Assembly: GCF_000733755.1 (NCBI RefSeq)
Contig: NZ_JPOF01000003.1
Span: 620,001-684,000 of the forward strand
Direction: 5' to 3'
Source of the DNA: Lachnoclostridium phytofermentans
GTDB lineage: Bacteria; Bacillota; Clostridia; Lachnospirales; Lachnospiraceae
DNA length: 64,000 nucleotides
The translations under genes and the position numbers were made by a program. Of the stretch, positions 8,756 to 18,205 are shown one piece after another. The notes beneath the pieces are model-generated. The model saw nothing but the letters and a program-made list of their open reading frames with translations, was not told the DNA's origin and searched no databases. Positions within the stretch are counted from its first letter, which is position 1. The number at the start of each line of letters is the position of its first letter.

Positions 8756-9427
8756 TTACATTACCATATACCCAACACCTTTTTTCGTTGTAATGTAATT
8801 TTCTAATCCTGCATCATCTAATTTTTTTCGGAGTCTATTCACATTTACAGTTAACGTATTGTCGTCAACAAAACTGTCGTTTTCCCATAAACGTTCCATA
8901 ATTGCTTCTCTTGTGATCGCGCGTCCGATATTCTCCATTAAAATCTGCAGAATACGGAACTCATTTTTTGTAAGTTCTACCTTCTCATGCCCACAGACCA
9001 TAGACATATCACTTAGGTTTAAAATTGCGCCATTATGTTCAATCGCATTTAATTGTCCTTGAAAGGAATAGGTCCTGCGAAGGATAGCTTGAACTTTTGC
9101 TGTCAGTACATTAAGATCTACCGGTTTTGCTATGAAGTCATCGCCTCCCATATTCATCGCCATTACGATATTCATATTATCTGCAGCAGATGATAAAAAC
9201 ACCACAGGTACTTTTGATACCCGCCTTATCTCGCTACACCAATGAAACCCATTAAAATAAGGCAGACAAACGTCAAGTAGAACTAGATGTGGTTCGAACT
9301 TTATTACCTGTTCCGTTACGTTCTGAAATTCCGTAATATATTCTGCCTCATAACCCCATTTACACAGGTGATCCTTAATTGCTTTTGCAATGGTCATATC
9401 GTCTTCTATCATTATGATCTTATACAT
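8756..9427 (-). CDS. bceR: OmpR-family response regulator, BceR-like
   Basis: The 223-residue regulator has an N-terminal receiver domain (MYKIIMIEDD, phosphoacceptor in LLDVCLPYFNG, conserved Lys in IAKPVD) and a C-terminal winged helix (LTKNEFRILQILM, TVNVNRLRKKLDDAG, YITTKKGVGYMV). It should bind the palindrome at 7666-7681 and activate bceAB. The start at 9425-9427 is preceded by GAGGAAA; the longer reading to 9499 adds a tail unlike the family. It is the first gene of the four-gene module. Confidence 0.93.
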   Translation of the reverse strand: MYKIIMIEDDMTIAKAIKDHLCKWGYEAEYITEFQNVTEQVIKFEPHLVLLDVCLPYFNGFHWCSEIRRVSKVPVVFLSSAADNMNIVMAMNMGGDDFIAKPVDLNVLTAKVQAILRRTYSFQGQLNAIEHNGAILNLSDMSMVCGHEKVELTKNEFRILQILMENIGRAITREAIMERLWENDSFVDDNTLTVNVNRLRKKLDDAGLENYITTKKGVGYMVM

Positions 9428-9683
9428 TGTTTTCCTCATTTCTAACATGCATACAGTAAGCTTTTGATGCACTTTATCTTTATCATACTTGTGATGCAAT
9501 TTACTTTATCAAGTTTAGGATTAACTTTATCTCTTTCTAATTTATTATTTTATCTCTATCTAATTTAGTTTAACCTTATACTCAACAAGTTGATTCTGTG
9601 CGCTGGGCATCCCAAGTTCGTAGTTCAACTCTGACACAACTATAAAGTAAAAGATTTATCCCCCTCTCTTAGCAGCTGAAGTC

Positions 9684-10415
9684 CTACTCTCCACTTCTTG
9701 AAACCGTGATAACCGCTAGATAATCTTTCAACTCTTCTCTACTTACCTTCATAGAAGAAAGATAGTAATCTGCTAACTGCTCTCTCATTTTTATCAATTT
9801 CTCCACCCCAGGCATATTCTCTGGCATCGGTGTATATTGAATTAAATACAGGCTCCTAGCGATATCATATTCTCTAGGACCCTTACAGCAGTTCATAAAA
9901 TCAATGACAGTTACTTCATCCTCTTCTATAAACATATTACCCGGATGATAATCTCCATGGCATAGATTCTCTCCATCTTTTAATGTTGTAAGCAGATGAA
10001 GCATCTCTTCACCTTTATTTTTAGCTTCCGTATTCCCCGATAGGATGAAACGCTGTAGATTGTTATGTAGGAATTCTTTATAATCCATAAAACCATATGC
10101 TTTATTCTCATTAATTTCATCCTGTAGCTTTGCTATTTTTTTGGCACAGCCTTCGATATCTCCTGTTCTCATTAAGTAATCTAATAGGGAAATACCATTC
10201 ACCTTTTCATACAAGATACCATTTTGCTCTGATACTGACATGATTTCAAACACCTTAGGCTTTCGAAAGCTCATTTGATTTAGTCTCTTTGCATTCTCAT
10301 ATTCTCTTTTTACAGAGTCAATTGGATAGCCTTTGTGGAATAGCTTTAATACTTTACTGTCTTCCCAGTCATATACATCTGCAGTATTTCCTTGTCCAAT
10401 TAATTTGAGCTCCAT
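9684..10415 (-). CDS. APH-fold phosphotransferase family protein
   Basis: A 243-residue protein with the aminoglycoside/choline kinase fold. Seen are an N-terminal Gly-rich loop (IGQGNTADVYDW), an ATP-anchoring Lys in SKVLKLFHKG, the catalytic loop LCHGDYHPGNMF and the metal-binding VIDFMN. The real substrate cannot be read from the sequence. Many clostridial proteins of this type phosphorylate small alcohols or sugars and are not resistance enzymes. The start at 10413-10415 has AAGGAGA upstream; an earlier start at 10448 would place this site inside the gene. It stands alone between long AT-rich gaps. Confidence 0.8.
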   Translation of the reverse strand: MELKLIGQGNTADVYDWEDSKVLKLFHKGYPIDSVKREYENAKRLNQMSFRKPKVFEIMSVSEQNGILYEKVNGISLLDYLMRTGDIEGCAKKIAKLQDEINENKAYGFMDYKEFLHNNLQRFILSGNTEAKNKGEEMLHLLTTLKDGENLCHGDYHPGNMFIEEDEVTVIDFMNCCKGPREYDIARSLYLIQYTPMPENMPGVEKLIKMREQLADYYLSSMKVSREELKDYLAVITVSRSGE

Positions 10416-10693
10416 AGTTAATCTCCTTATGTTTAATTTATTTGGCATAACGTTGCATTATTTACAATGTAGTTAATTACAGTACAATCATAATTCTATC
10501 GAAACGAAATCTTTCACAATACTGTCTTATCCTTATATTAATTTCGTTCTTATTGATTAAGTTGCATTCATTACTTAGGACTCTACACTCTTCTAATTTT
10601 GGATTCAGGAATACAAATAGATAGATATCAATGTTAAAACAAGAGATTTTTTACTAAAGCCTATTAAGTTGTTCCTATATCATTTTTTCTAAC

Positions 10694-10740
10694 CTACCAT
10701 TTATTCTTATCTAGCATTTATTCTTATCTACCATTTATTC
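10694..10740. repeat. Three tandem copies of a 17-bp unit
   Basis: CTACCATTTATTCTTAT, CTAGCATTTATTCTTAT and CTACCATTTATTC run head to tail in the gap between the APH-fold gene and the RCC1 gene. No function is evident. Apart from this repeat and the terminator at 10855-10912, the gap 10416-10940 shows nothing. Confidence 0.7.
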
Positions 10741-10854
10741 TAGCATTTTCCTCCACATTCGTAAAGAATGAGTTCCTTTTACAATAGGCGATTTTACTTA
10801 GAATAATGATATAAAATTAAATATTCTTGATTAGAACATACACCATATCTACTA

Positions 10855-10912
10855 GAAAAGCAGAACTTAGTTGCATAGATTCTCTGTCTATGATTCCTCA
10901 GTTCTGCTTATC
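10855..10912 (-). terminator. Terminator of the sigma/RCC1 operon
   Basis: AAAAGCAGAACT and AGTTCTGCTT pair about 30-85 bases after the stop at 10941. The minus-strand transcript leaves the stem into UUUUC. Confidence 0.65.
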
Positions 10913-10940
10913 AAAAAACTTATTAAATTGTTTCCTATAA

Positions 10941-13265
10941 TTAAGGAATCTGAGTCCAGCCTTCTTCAGTTAAATAAAATTTCCCAATCTCTTCTTCTGT
11001 CGCATTTTCTAATGTTTTCTCTGGATTTTTTGAATACTCTACCTTAACTCCTTGTTCCATAATAGAAATTCGAGTACCTCCAATTGTATTAAGCGTAATT
11101 ACTTTGGTTTTTACTTCATCAAAATTATTATTAAAAACAGCAAGTATTAATTGATCTACTTTTGATGAATTGTCAGTCATTGTACTCCTATGCACTACAA
11201 CCGCCTGGCCTAATCCACATGGTATAGTTTCTACCTGATATTGCTTCGTTACTAATTGATCCTCTCTATATTCAGATAGTGTAGCCTTACCATTGGTTAA
11301 TCCAAATTCTTTTATAATTGGCGGAATTCCCATAATCTTATCCTGTTCTGATTGATATGACCGCTCTTCAACACTACATAGCTTCTCCATAATTACTAGA
11401 GGTAAGATAGAATACTTATTTATTGTAATCTTTGTTACAGCATCATCTCTGCTTATGATCTGAAGATATCCATTTGGATAGGCATACTGCTTTATTATAC
11501 TACCATTGCTCCTGGTAATGCTTAAGTTCTCTTTCCCGTAAGCTTTCTGAACTTCTTCCAACGAACTTTGTACTCTGATTTTACCATCTGGTGACAAACC
11601 AAAATCAATGTTTATCGTTTCTAACGTGCCACTGTCTGAAAATTCAAGCAAGCTACAAGCATATTGCTTTCCAAAGTATTTATGGCTAATCTCAATTTTA
11701 TTACTAACGTCGTATGCTTCATATGAAATCTGATTTTCCTTTAGATACTGAATCACATCGAAATAAGTTGTACCTAATGGAAACTCTCCGAGTTCCAGGT
11801 TCTTTATTTGACTTTCTTTATTTGATAACGTGGCAGGCACTAAGGTAGCCGATATTTTAATTACTTCTCCGTTCACCGTTTTCTCATAATTACCAAATCC
11901 TACTCCACAACCAAAGATGGTTCCATCTTTCTTTTGAATTATCATCTGTGGAAGGGAAAGCCTTGCTTCATTAGGTCTCATTCCATAGGTTATCTTCGTA
12001 ACCATAGAGTTAAATGCAACCTCACCAAGCCATACCATAGATACCTCGGTTGCCACCTGCTTTGGTATTTCTACAGTGCCCTCTTCAAAGTTTCCTGTGC
12101 CTAATACACCTTTACTGTTATCACCCCAAGTCCATAATGTTCCATCCGAGCGTATCGCAGCACATTGGAAACTATCTGTAGTAATATAGATCGCATCCTC
12201 AAACATCTTCTTTGGCTTCGATGCTTGGGTACTTTCGTACCAGTCGATTAATCCCATGGAATTCGGTTTTTGGCTAGCATCCTTGGTATTTCCGATTTTC
12301 CATACCGTTCCATCCTTCTTAAGAACTAGGATATGGTATTCTCCACATCTTGCATAAGCAACCTCTTTCATTAATAGTACAGGGCTTATCGCACAGACAT
12401 CCATAGAATGATTGAAATAAGAGCCTACCTTCTTTAACCCCATAAGTCCATCAAAATTAGCACCCATTCCATAAAGACTTCCATCTTCTGTCAAGTAAAC
12501 TGCAAAATAGTTACTACTAGCATCTACATGGACAACATGTTCTGCAATTTTTACCGGTTCCTTAGTAAAATCAACATATGCCTCCCCGTAATATCCTTGC
12601 ACACCCTGACCTAGCTGCCCAGCACGATTATCACCTAATCCCCAAAGAATACCTGTTTCATCGATACTATATTGATTTTCTGGTTGAACAACATTGGTAA
12701 GGTAGAAATTCTCTAGTTGAAATTCTCCGCTAAGATAAAGGCTTTCCATAGGAACTCTGACAGGAATTTCTATTTCTTTTCCTAAGAAATTATTTTTCCT
12801 ACTCTCTTCTTTTTCCAGTATGTCAGAGCTTCCTTGTTCTTTCTCCCAATCTTTAGAATAATCCTCTCCTTGGCTATTATCCTTTTGCTCTGTATTCTGT
12901 CCTTCTATTTGCTCCTGTTTTTCTTTTATATCTACCGCTGCTTCTTTTTGTTTTTCTAATCTCAGATGGACTCGATAGGTCAATACACCAGCAAAAAATA
13001 ATAATACTGCGATTGCCACAATACGTGCCCCTAACTTTAGAAAGGATACTCCTTTTCCTTCTCGCATCTTTCGATCTGCTTTCAAATAGATATAATCGCA
13101 TGTTTCTTCAGCATCGATGTTTTTCTTCTTCTCCATCTGCGAAAGACGTGATAATAGCTCTTGCTTTGATTTTGATTGGTAATTAAGTCCTTCATAGACT
13201 GCTTTGATATTTTGTTTAAACTTATTTTCTTCCTGTTCTTCATACGTTTTTACCCCTTTCTTCAT
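10941..13265 (-). CDS. Membrane protein with RCC1-like repeats, probable anti-sigma partner
   Basis: A 774-residue protein. The N-terminal 75 or so residues are charged and cytoplasmic and carry no visible zinc-binding anti-sigma motif. One membrane helix follows at about 78-98 (IVAIAVLLFFAGVLTY), then a Glu/Lys/Gln-rich linker to about 160. The outer part contains RCC1-type repeats, seen as ILWGLGDNRAGQLGQG, LYGMGANFDGLMGL, VWKIGNTKDAS, LWTWGDNSKGVLGTG and IFGCGVGFG. The C-terminal ~300 residues are of no family I recognise. The ATG at 13263-13265 lies eight bases after AGGAGGG, and a GTG one codon earlier overlaps the sigma stop. The tight coupling to an ECF sigma gene and the one-helix topology suggest an anti-sigma factor with a sensor outside, but this is inference. 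Confidence 0.8.
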   Translation of the reverse strand: MKKGVKTYEEQEENKFKQNIKAVYEGLNYQSKSKQELLSRLSQMEKKKNIDAEETCDYIYLKADRKMREGKGVSFLKLGARIVAIAVLLFFAGVLTYRVHLRLEKQKEAAVDIKEKQEQIEGQNTEQKDNSQGEDYSKDWEKEQGSSDILEKEESRKNNFLGKEIEIPVRVPMESLYLSGEFQLENFYLTNVVQPENQYSIDETGILWGLGDNRAGQLGQGVQGYYGEAYVDFTKEPVKIAEHVVHVDASSNYFAVYLTEDGSLYGMGANFDGLMGLKKVGSYFNHSMDVCAISPVLLMKEVAYARCGEYHILVLKKDGTVWKIGNTKDASQKPNSMGLIDWYESTQASKPKKMFEDAIYITTDSFQCAAIRSDGTLWTWGDNSKGVLGTGNFEEGTVEIPKQVATEVSMVWLGEVAFNSMVTKITYGMRPNEARLSLPQMIIQKKDGTIFGCGVGFGNYEKTVNGEVIKISATLVPATLSNKESQIKNLELGEFPLGTTYFDVIQYLKENQISYEAYDVSNKIEISHKYFGKQYACSLLEFSDSGTLETINIDFGLSPDGKIRVQSSLEEVQKAYGKENLSITRSNGSIIKQYAYPNGYLQIISRDDAVTKITINKYSILPLVIMEKLCSVEERSYQSEQDKIMGIPPIIKEFGLTNGKATLSEYREDQLVTKQYQVETIPCGLGQAVVVHRSTMTDNSSKVDQLILAVFNNNFDEVKTKVITLNTIGGTRISIMEQGVKVEYSKNPEKTLENATEEEIGKFYLTEEGWTQIP

Positions 13266-13267
13266 CA

Positions 13268-13759
13268 CTACTTCCCTCCTTCCATATGAAATTTAAGTTT
13301 CTCCCTGGCCCTTCGTATCTTCGTTGCAACGGTATTACTATTCATCTCCAATATTTTTGCTATTTCAGCTAGTGTATATTCTTCATAGTAATATAGATAA
13401 ATTATTGTTCGCTCCAACTCCTTTAGTTTCATCAGTTGATGATAAAGTTCCTTTTGCTCCAAGGTATACATGGTCCCGCTGTTATATGGAATATCTTCTG
13501 TCAGTTCCGTGATTTTCCGAAACCAACCTGACTTTAAATAATTTTTACAATAATTAATTGTTACTCGAATTAACCATGCTTTTTCATGCTGTGTGGACTC
13601 AAACGAGATTGACTTTTCCAATAGTTTTAAGAAAACCTCTTGTGTAATATCCTCTGCAACTGCAATGCTTCGAACGGAATTAAGCGCAATGCGGTAAACC
13701 ATATCCGAATACTGATGAAAACTTTCCGTTATAGAATGTTTTTCATAGGAACACTCCAC
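13268..13759 (-). CDS. ECF-type RNA polymerase sigma factor
   Basis: A 163-residue sigma-70 family protein with only regions 2 and 4. Region 2 is at about residues 15-85 (YSDMVYRIALNSV, AEDITQEVFLKLLE, KAWLIRVTINYCKNYLKS). Region 4 is at about 100-155 (LERTIIYLYYYEEYTLAEIA, MNSNTVATKIRRAREKLK). It directs RNA polymerase to a stress regulon that cannot be read here. I take the GTG at 13757-13759 as start because GGGGGAG lies five bases upstream; a TTG at 13774 is the alternative. The next gene starts at or within a few bases of its stop, so the two are co-translated, as with sigma/anti-sigma pairs. Confidence 0.9.
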   Translation of the reverse strand: MECSYEKHSITESFHQYSDMVYRIALNSVRSIAVAEDITQEVFLKLLEKSISFESTQHEKAWLIRVTINYCKNYLKSGWFRKITELTEDIPYNSGTMYTLEQKELYHQLMKLKELERTIIYLYYYEEYTLAEIAKILEMNSNTVATKIRRAREKLKFHMEGGK

Positions 13760-13982
13760 AGCCACTCCCCCCAATCTATATGATGATTACAGAATCAAAT
13801 CTTAGAATTAATCCCTTTAATAATAATACAACGCAGCTACCAATATTTGTTCATTGTAATTTACTTTCAGTAAAATTCTATAACATATACTACGAAATAC
13901 ATGACTGAAATCCTTAACAAGCTATCATCCATTTCCCTATGCATGATATGGAGAAAGAAGTTACTGTTGAGTATGTTAAAAT

Positions 13983-14022
13983 AGGACTGAAAAAGGTTAT
14001 TCCATCCACCTTTTTCAGTCCT
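13983..14022 (-). terminator. Terminator after the GDPD gene
   Basis: AGGACTGAAAAAGGT (13983-13997) and ACCTTTTTCAGTCCT (14008-14022) form a perfect 15-bp stem with a 10-base loop. The minus-strand transcript continues as AUUUUAAC. It ends the patatin - HAD - GDPD operon. Confidence 0.8.
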
Positions 14023-14117
14023 AACTTTGATATCGATATGTCCTTTATTTAATTGAGTTGCTTGGAATAAAACAGCGTTAAGAGCCAACTTTTCCTCATT
14101 CTCGTAAGCATAATTAC

Positions 14118-15920
14118 CTACTTATTAATCAGTCGATTAATGAAATCTACAATATTCTCATTTAAACTCTTAGAATATATTAATTCACGAACCATCACAG
14201 GATCATCTGTAATAATATTATTAACACCTAAATCAATCATTTTCTGGACATTAGTCTCGTTATTCACTGTCCAAGCATAGATTTCCTTTCCTTGACGATG
14301 AATATCATTTACCAATTTACTTGTAATAAAGGAAGCTTCAATGCTATAGACATCCGCATACTCTAAGGTTAGTAAAGAACCATAGGCAACGGTCATTACA
14401 TATACTGTTTTTATATCAGGTGCATACTCTTTCACTCGTTTTAAACAGTCATAATTCATAGAGGCGACGACACAATCATCTTCTACTCTATTCTCTTTTA
14501 TTATATCGACAACACTTTTTTCAAAATCAACCTCATGTCCATTTGGCTTGAGTTCAATATTTAAATTTATCTTACCCTTTGTTTCCCTAATTACTTCTTC
14601 TAATGTTGATAATCTAACCGTCGAAAAATCACTGTGAAACCAACTTCCAACGTCAATATCTTTAATCTCTTCGTAGGTAACATCCCATATATTTAGATTT
14701 TTTCCAGAGATTCGTTTTAAATTAGAGTCATGCATTACTACAATAACCCCATCCTTCGTCTGTTGGACATCAAGTTCGATATAGTCCGCTCGTTGTTCTA
14801 TTGCACTTTCAAAGGCAGGTAGAGTATTTTCCGGCGCTACACTGGAATTACCACGATGTGCTGATACCTGGGTATGTTCAAATAATTGAACATTCCAATC
14901 AAAATCCTTGTCAGTTACAACGGATAAGTAGAATATATTAATCACTGCTGCCACCAATACACCAAATACTAAGACCTTTTTTAGTTTAGGGAAGGTAATA
15001 GATGATGAATGATAAGTTGGAATCTCCTCACCTGAATATCTCTTATGTTTATAATATAATGCACTGATAAATGCAAACGAGATTGCTACTGCAAAATTGG
15101 CAAATACAATTAATAATAAAAGCAGAGCACCTGCTACGATTGCTAGTGTCATCGAGTAGGCTATTGTTGAATTACTAAATGCTTTAATGACAAGAGTTAC
15201 TGCACCAATTGAAAGAGAAGTGATGGCTAACACAAGTACGCTTATTGTAATATTCCAGACAATCAGCCCAATTGCATTCTTGCTATAGCGGCCTCGATTC
15301 ATTCGAAGACTCTCTTTTCTTGCCCTTTTATAATTACAGCCTTCTAATGTAAATACATGAATGCTAAATATCCATCGCATTGCAATCACTGCAAAAAACA
15401 CCATACACAGAAGAAATAGTATCGATAATACCTGATTCTTATTGATATAATCCATAATAAATTCCGGTACATTGATGCTGGAAATGTAGCCTGATACTAA
15501 AGCAAAATTAGTGATTGGTATAATAAATAGAACAAAAAGAATAATTAGCCCATTTCTCCCCCGAAATAAACGAAATGCAGATCGATAACCAGCTTGGAAC
15601 ATCTGTGAGACTGTCATTTTATTATTATAAAAGGAAGCATGAAAACATTGAACCAATGCCGTCATCTCAACTAATGTAAATAATGTCACAGCTAGTAATA
15701 TGATTAAAACAATAACAATCGTTGTTGGTCTTCTTAAAAAATCAAATAAATTATCATTGGTCAGATACTGTTCTCCAGAAAGCTTTAGGGCAAGATTTAA
15801 CATACCAAATAATAAAGGAGTGAATACCGTTGACCCTACTAATTTGTAAAATATCTCAAATAGTAGTACTGTTTTAAAGTTCTTTTTTAGTAGCCGAAAT
15901 GCTAAGGTATATTTATTCAC
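14118..15920 (-). CDS. Glycerophosphodiester phosphodiesterase with N-terminal membrane domain
   Basis: The 600-residue protein hydrolyses glycerophosphodiesters to glycerol 3-phosphate and an alcohol. Residues of about 20-335 form a multi-helix membrane domain of the kind fused to GDPD in Firmicutes. The catalytic domain follows at about 350-585: SAHRGNSSVAPENTLPAF holds the general acid/base His, ADYIELDVQQTKDG holds the metal-binding Glu and Asp, and VVMHDSNLKRISG holds the second His. NLNIELKPNG and NNIITDDPVMVREL close the TIM barrel. It lies 12 bases after the HAD gene and is the last gene of a three-gene operon that begins with a patatin-like lipase, consistent with membrane lipid or lipoteichoic acid turnover. 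Confidence 0.9.
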   Translation of the reverse strand: MNKYTLAFRLLKKNFKTVLLFEIFYKLVGSTVFTPLLFGMLNLALKLSGEQYLTNDNLFDFLRRPTTIVIVLIILLAVTLFTLVEMTALVQCFHASFYNNKMTVSQMFQAGYRSAFRLFRGRNGLIILFVLFIIPITNFALVSGYISSINVPEFIMDYINKNQVLSILFLLCMVFFAVIAMRWIFSIHVFTLEGCNYKRARKESLRMNRGRYSKNAIGLIVWNITISVLVLAITSLSIGAVTLVIKAFSNSTIAYSMTLAIVAGALLLLLIVFANFAVAISFAFISALYYKHKRYSGEEIPTYHSSSITFPKLKKVLVFGVLVAAVINIFYLSVVTDKDFDWNVQLFEHTQVSAHRGNSSVAPENTLPAFESAIEQRADYIELDVQQTKDGVIVVMHDSNLKRISGKNLNIWDVTYEEIKDIDVGSWFHSDFSTVRLSTLEEVIRETKGKINLNIELKPNGHEVDFEKSVVDIIKENRVEDDCVVASMNYDCLKRVKEYAPDIKTVYVMTVAYGSLLTLEYADVYSIEASFITSKLVNDIHRQGKEIYAWTVNNETNVQKMIDLGVNNIITDDPVMVRELIYSKSLNENIVDFINRLINK

Positions 15921-15932
15921 AGGCTTTTCCTT

Positions 15933-16673
15933 CTAGTTCTCAATAATTTCCGTTATAATACTTTCTATTTCCTTAGGAGAAGTTACCGTATATTCTGGTT
16001 TTACTCCCCAAGTGGATGCATCCGAACCACTGTAATTTACTCCAATGGTAATCACTTTTACAGTACTATTACTATTTTTATTTCGTAGCTGTTCTAACAA
16101 GCACTTCTCTGCATTCTTAGCAAAAACAACATCTTCTGCATGGTCACCAATATAAATTAGTAGAGAATCTTCATAATCTATTCCTAACTTCGATAAACAC
16201 TTTAAAAACCCCGCAGGATTTGGCTTTTGTTCTCCAAAACCAACTTCATCCACGCCTATAATTGCCGGAAAAAACGTTGCTAATTCATAGGAAGCTAATG
16301 TATTTTCTATACTTTTTGCACCATTTTGAGAGCATATTCCTTGTACTTTCACTGGTAGCCTTGGTATTATGTCAACTAATCCATCAAATAACTCTGGTAT
16401 GGAATCATCCTGTAACTGATAAGGACTCCAAAGCTTCCCAGCATCTTCAATCTGTTCCATAGTTAGACCATATGCGTGTTCATATAGCTCCTTCCAGTTC
16501 TTATACTTATAATTTGCCTTCTGATATTCTTCGATTGATGTCAGCGCTTTTGGCATATTACGTTCAATCTCTGGTATGAAGTGTTTTAATACTTCTTTCG
16601 TAACGCGTATATTTTTCTTGGTGCTGTCAACTAACGTGCCATCATAATCCCATAGGATCGCTGCTAATTTCAT
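15933..16673 (-). CDS. HAD family hydrolase, phosphoglycolate phosphatase-like
   Basis: A 246-residue cytoplasmic phosphatase-fold protein. The motifs are complete: ILWDYDGTLVDS (nucleophile Asp and acid/base Asp), GICSQNGAKS (motif II), the Lys of GEQKPNP (motif III) and LIYIGDHAEDV (motif IV). A helical cap lies between about residues 20 and 100. The substrate is unknown. The position between a patatin-like lipase and a glycerophosphodiesterase suggests dephosphorylation of a lipid-derived product, for example glycerol phosphate; this is inference. It starts 19 bases after the patatin gene. Confidence 0.85.
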   Translation of the reverse strand: MKLAAILWDYDGTLVDSTKKNIRVTKEVLKHFIPEIERNMPKALTSIEEYQKANYKYKNWKELYEHAYGLTMEQIEDAGKLWSPYQLQDDSIPELFDGLVDIIPRLPVKVQGICSQNGAKSIENTLASYELATFFPAIIGVDEVGFGEQKPNPAGFLKCLSKLGIDYEDSLLIYIGDHAEDVVFAKNAEKCLLEQLRNKNSNSTVKVITIGVNYSGSDASTWGVKPEYTVTSPKEIESIITEIIEN

Positions 16674-16692
16674 AATGATTCCCCCATTTTTT

Positions 16693-17565
16693 CTATATCA
16701 TATCAAGATAATCCTTCAAGCGATCGAGGTCCTCTTCCATCCGATTTCTTCCTCGCTTATAAAGCTCTTCTAGTTTATCAATATCTTTTTCCAACCTTTT
16801 TATCGTAATCGGATGTTGTGGTCGAATCACATAGATTCTTCCTTCCTTTTCTAGTTGTTCTATCTCCTTTTGCATCTCATTATAATGCTGCGGTATTTGG
16901 TGTAATTTTTCTAGTAGTTTTGGGTACTTCGAGTAAAGCTTTTCATAAGCATGAAATAGCGATCTTTTCTCTGGGCTTTTTTGATATCCAGCTTCTCTAG
17001 TTAAAACCACTATAACTTTTTGATAGCCTTCTTCTAATGCTTTTTGATACGCTATCGGTAAAGCAATACCTCCATCCAAGTAATATTCTTCCTGTATTTT
17101 CACCATCTTTGATAGCATTGGCATACTACTTGATGCTCTAGTTGCTAAAAATATTTCATCACAACTCCCGTTCGCACAGCTATCTTTTTCAAAAAACTCT
17201 GCTTCTCCTGACTGACAGTTCGTTGCAATAGCTGTAAATCTTTGTTTCGAATTTAAAAACTCTTCTTTATCAAATGGATGTAAATGATCCGTAATATCAC
17301 TAAATAAAAAATCAAAATTAAAAATTCCACCATGACGAAATAGATTATGAACCCCGAGATACCGTTTATCATTCACATAATTAAGATTAATATCCTTCGT
17401 TCTTCCAATCTGCTTTGAGACATAATTTAAACCGCACATCGAACCGGCAGATACTCCATTCACATAGGATAGTTCAATTCCATGTTCCATTAAAACATCT
17501 AATACTCCGGCTGTAAACAGGCACCGAAGGGACCCTCCTTCAAGTACTAAAGCTCCTTCTATCAT
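16693..17565 (-). CDS. Patatin-like phospholipase family protein
   Basis: A 290-residue cytoplasmic esterase of the bacterial patatin group. The oxyanion segment LVLEGGSLRCLFTAGVLD, the nucleophile elbow GVSAGS and the catalytic Asp in YYLDGGIALPIAY are all present, forming the Ser-Asp dyad. The C-terminal 90 residues are charged and helical, with YVIRPQHPITIKRLEKD, as in YqhO/YjjU-type proteins. I chose the ATG at 17563-17565, which has GGAGGT at good spacing; four codons further upstream is another ATG. It is the first gene of the operon with the HAD phosphatase and the GDPD, which together suggest phospholipid breakdown. Confidence 0.88.
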   Translation of the reverse strand: MIEGALVLEGGSLRCLFTAGVLDVLMEHGIELSYVNGVSAGSMCGLNYVSKQIGRTKDINLNYVNDKRYLGVHNLFRHGGIFNFDFLFSDITDHLHPFDKEEFLNSKQRFTAIATNCQSGEAEFFEKDSCANGSCDEIFLATRASSSMPMLSKMVKIQEEYYLDGGIALPIAYQKALEEGYQKVIVVLTREAGYQKSPEKRSLFHAYEKLYSKYPKLLEKLHQIPQHYNEMQKEIEQLEKEGRIYVIRPQHPITIKRLEKDIDKLEELYKRGRNRMEEDLDRLKDYLDMI

Positions 17566-18205
17566 TGTTACCTCCACATGACATAGGTTTTATTTCTAAT
17601 TATTCCTTTTATTAGTATGATGACCAAAGAGGAAAAGCTAGGATATTTGTGCGATTGCTCGACTTTATATGAAGCGATTTCCTACTTAAATGATAACCTA
17701 ATAATTTGCCAAGAAATCAACTGATTTAAACTTTTATTATAATCGTATGTTTAGATTAAAAATTTCACCCTGGATATTCTATCGATATACGAAAGTTAGA
17801 TTAGAAAAGACTTTTCTTTCCATAATCTTCACATACAACCATAATAACATGTTTCAAATCAGTGTCAATGCTAATTACAAAACTAGAAGGAGCAAATAAG
17901 TGTCAATAACTTAAATTCAATCTGACTATTTTATATCATCAACTTTATCTTTTCATCATTAATTATTTTTAACCTCTGTTTTTTAAGATTCTTATTTCTA
18001 CAAAGGTAAAAATGGGAGGAAAGAACAATAGCGATCTTTCTTCGATACATTATTTGTAACATATCGAATAGTTATTATTAAAATATCGAATAGTTATTTT
18101 TTTAATATTGATACTATCTAAGTATTACGTTGCAACTTATAATAAAGGAAATTGAATTAATTTTATTAGCACGCATTGTAATATAATAAGCTACAAGGAG
18201 GTACT
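17566..18205. other. AT-rich gap without a recognisable gene
   Basis: No coding frame or tRNA is visible in these 640 bases. Near the right end, ATATCGAATAGTTATT occurs twice about 22 bases apart (18058-18075 and 18080-18097 region). TATAAT at about 18139-18144 may be the -10 for the gene at 18206, but I see no good -35. Confidence 0.5.

Noticed and set aside
9684-10415. Aminoglycoside resistance gene
   Set aside because: The APH fold is clear, but nothing points to an aminoglycoside substrate and most such clostridial proteins are housekeeping kinases.
13867-14088. A 73-codon minus-strand frame after the GDPD gene
   Set aside because: It runs across the strong terminator hairpin at 13983-14022, has no ribosome binding site and no recognisable family.
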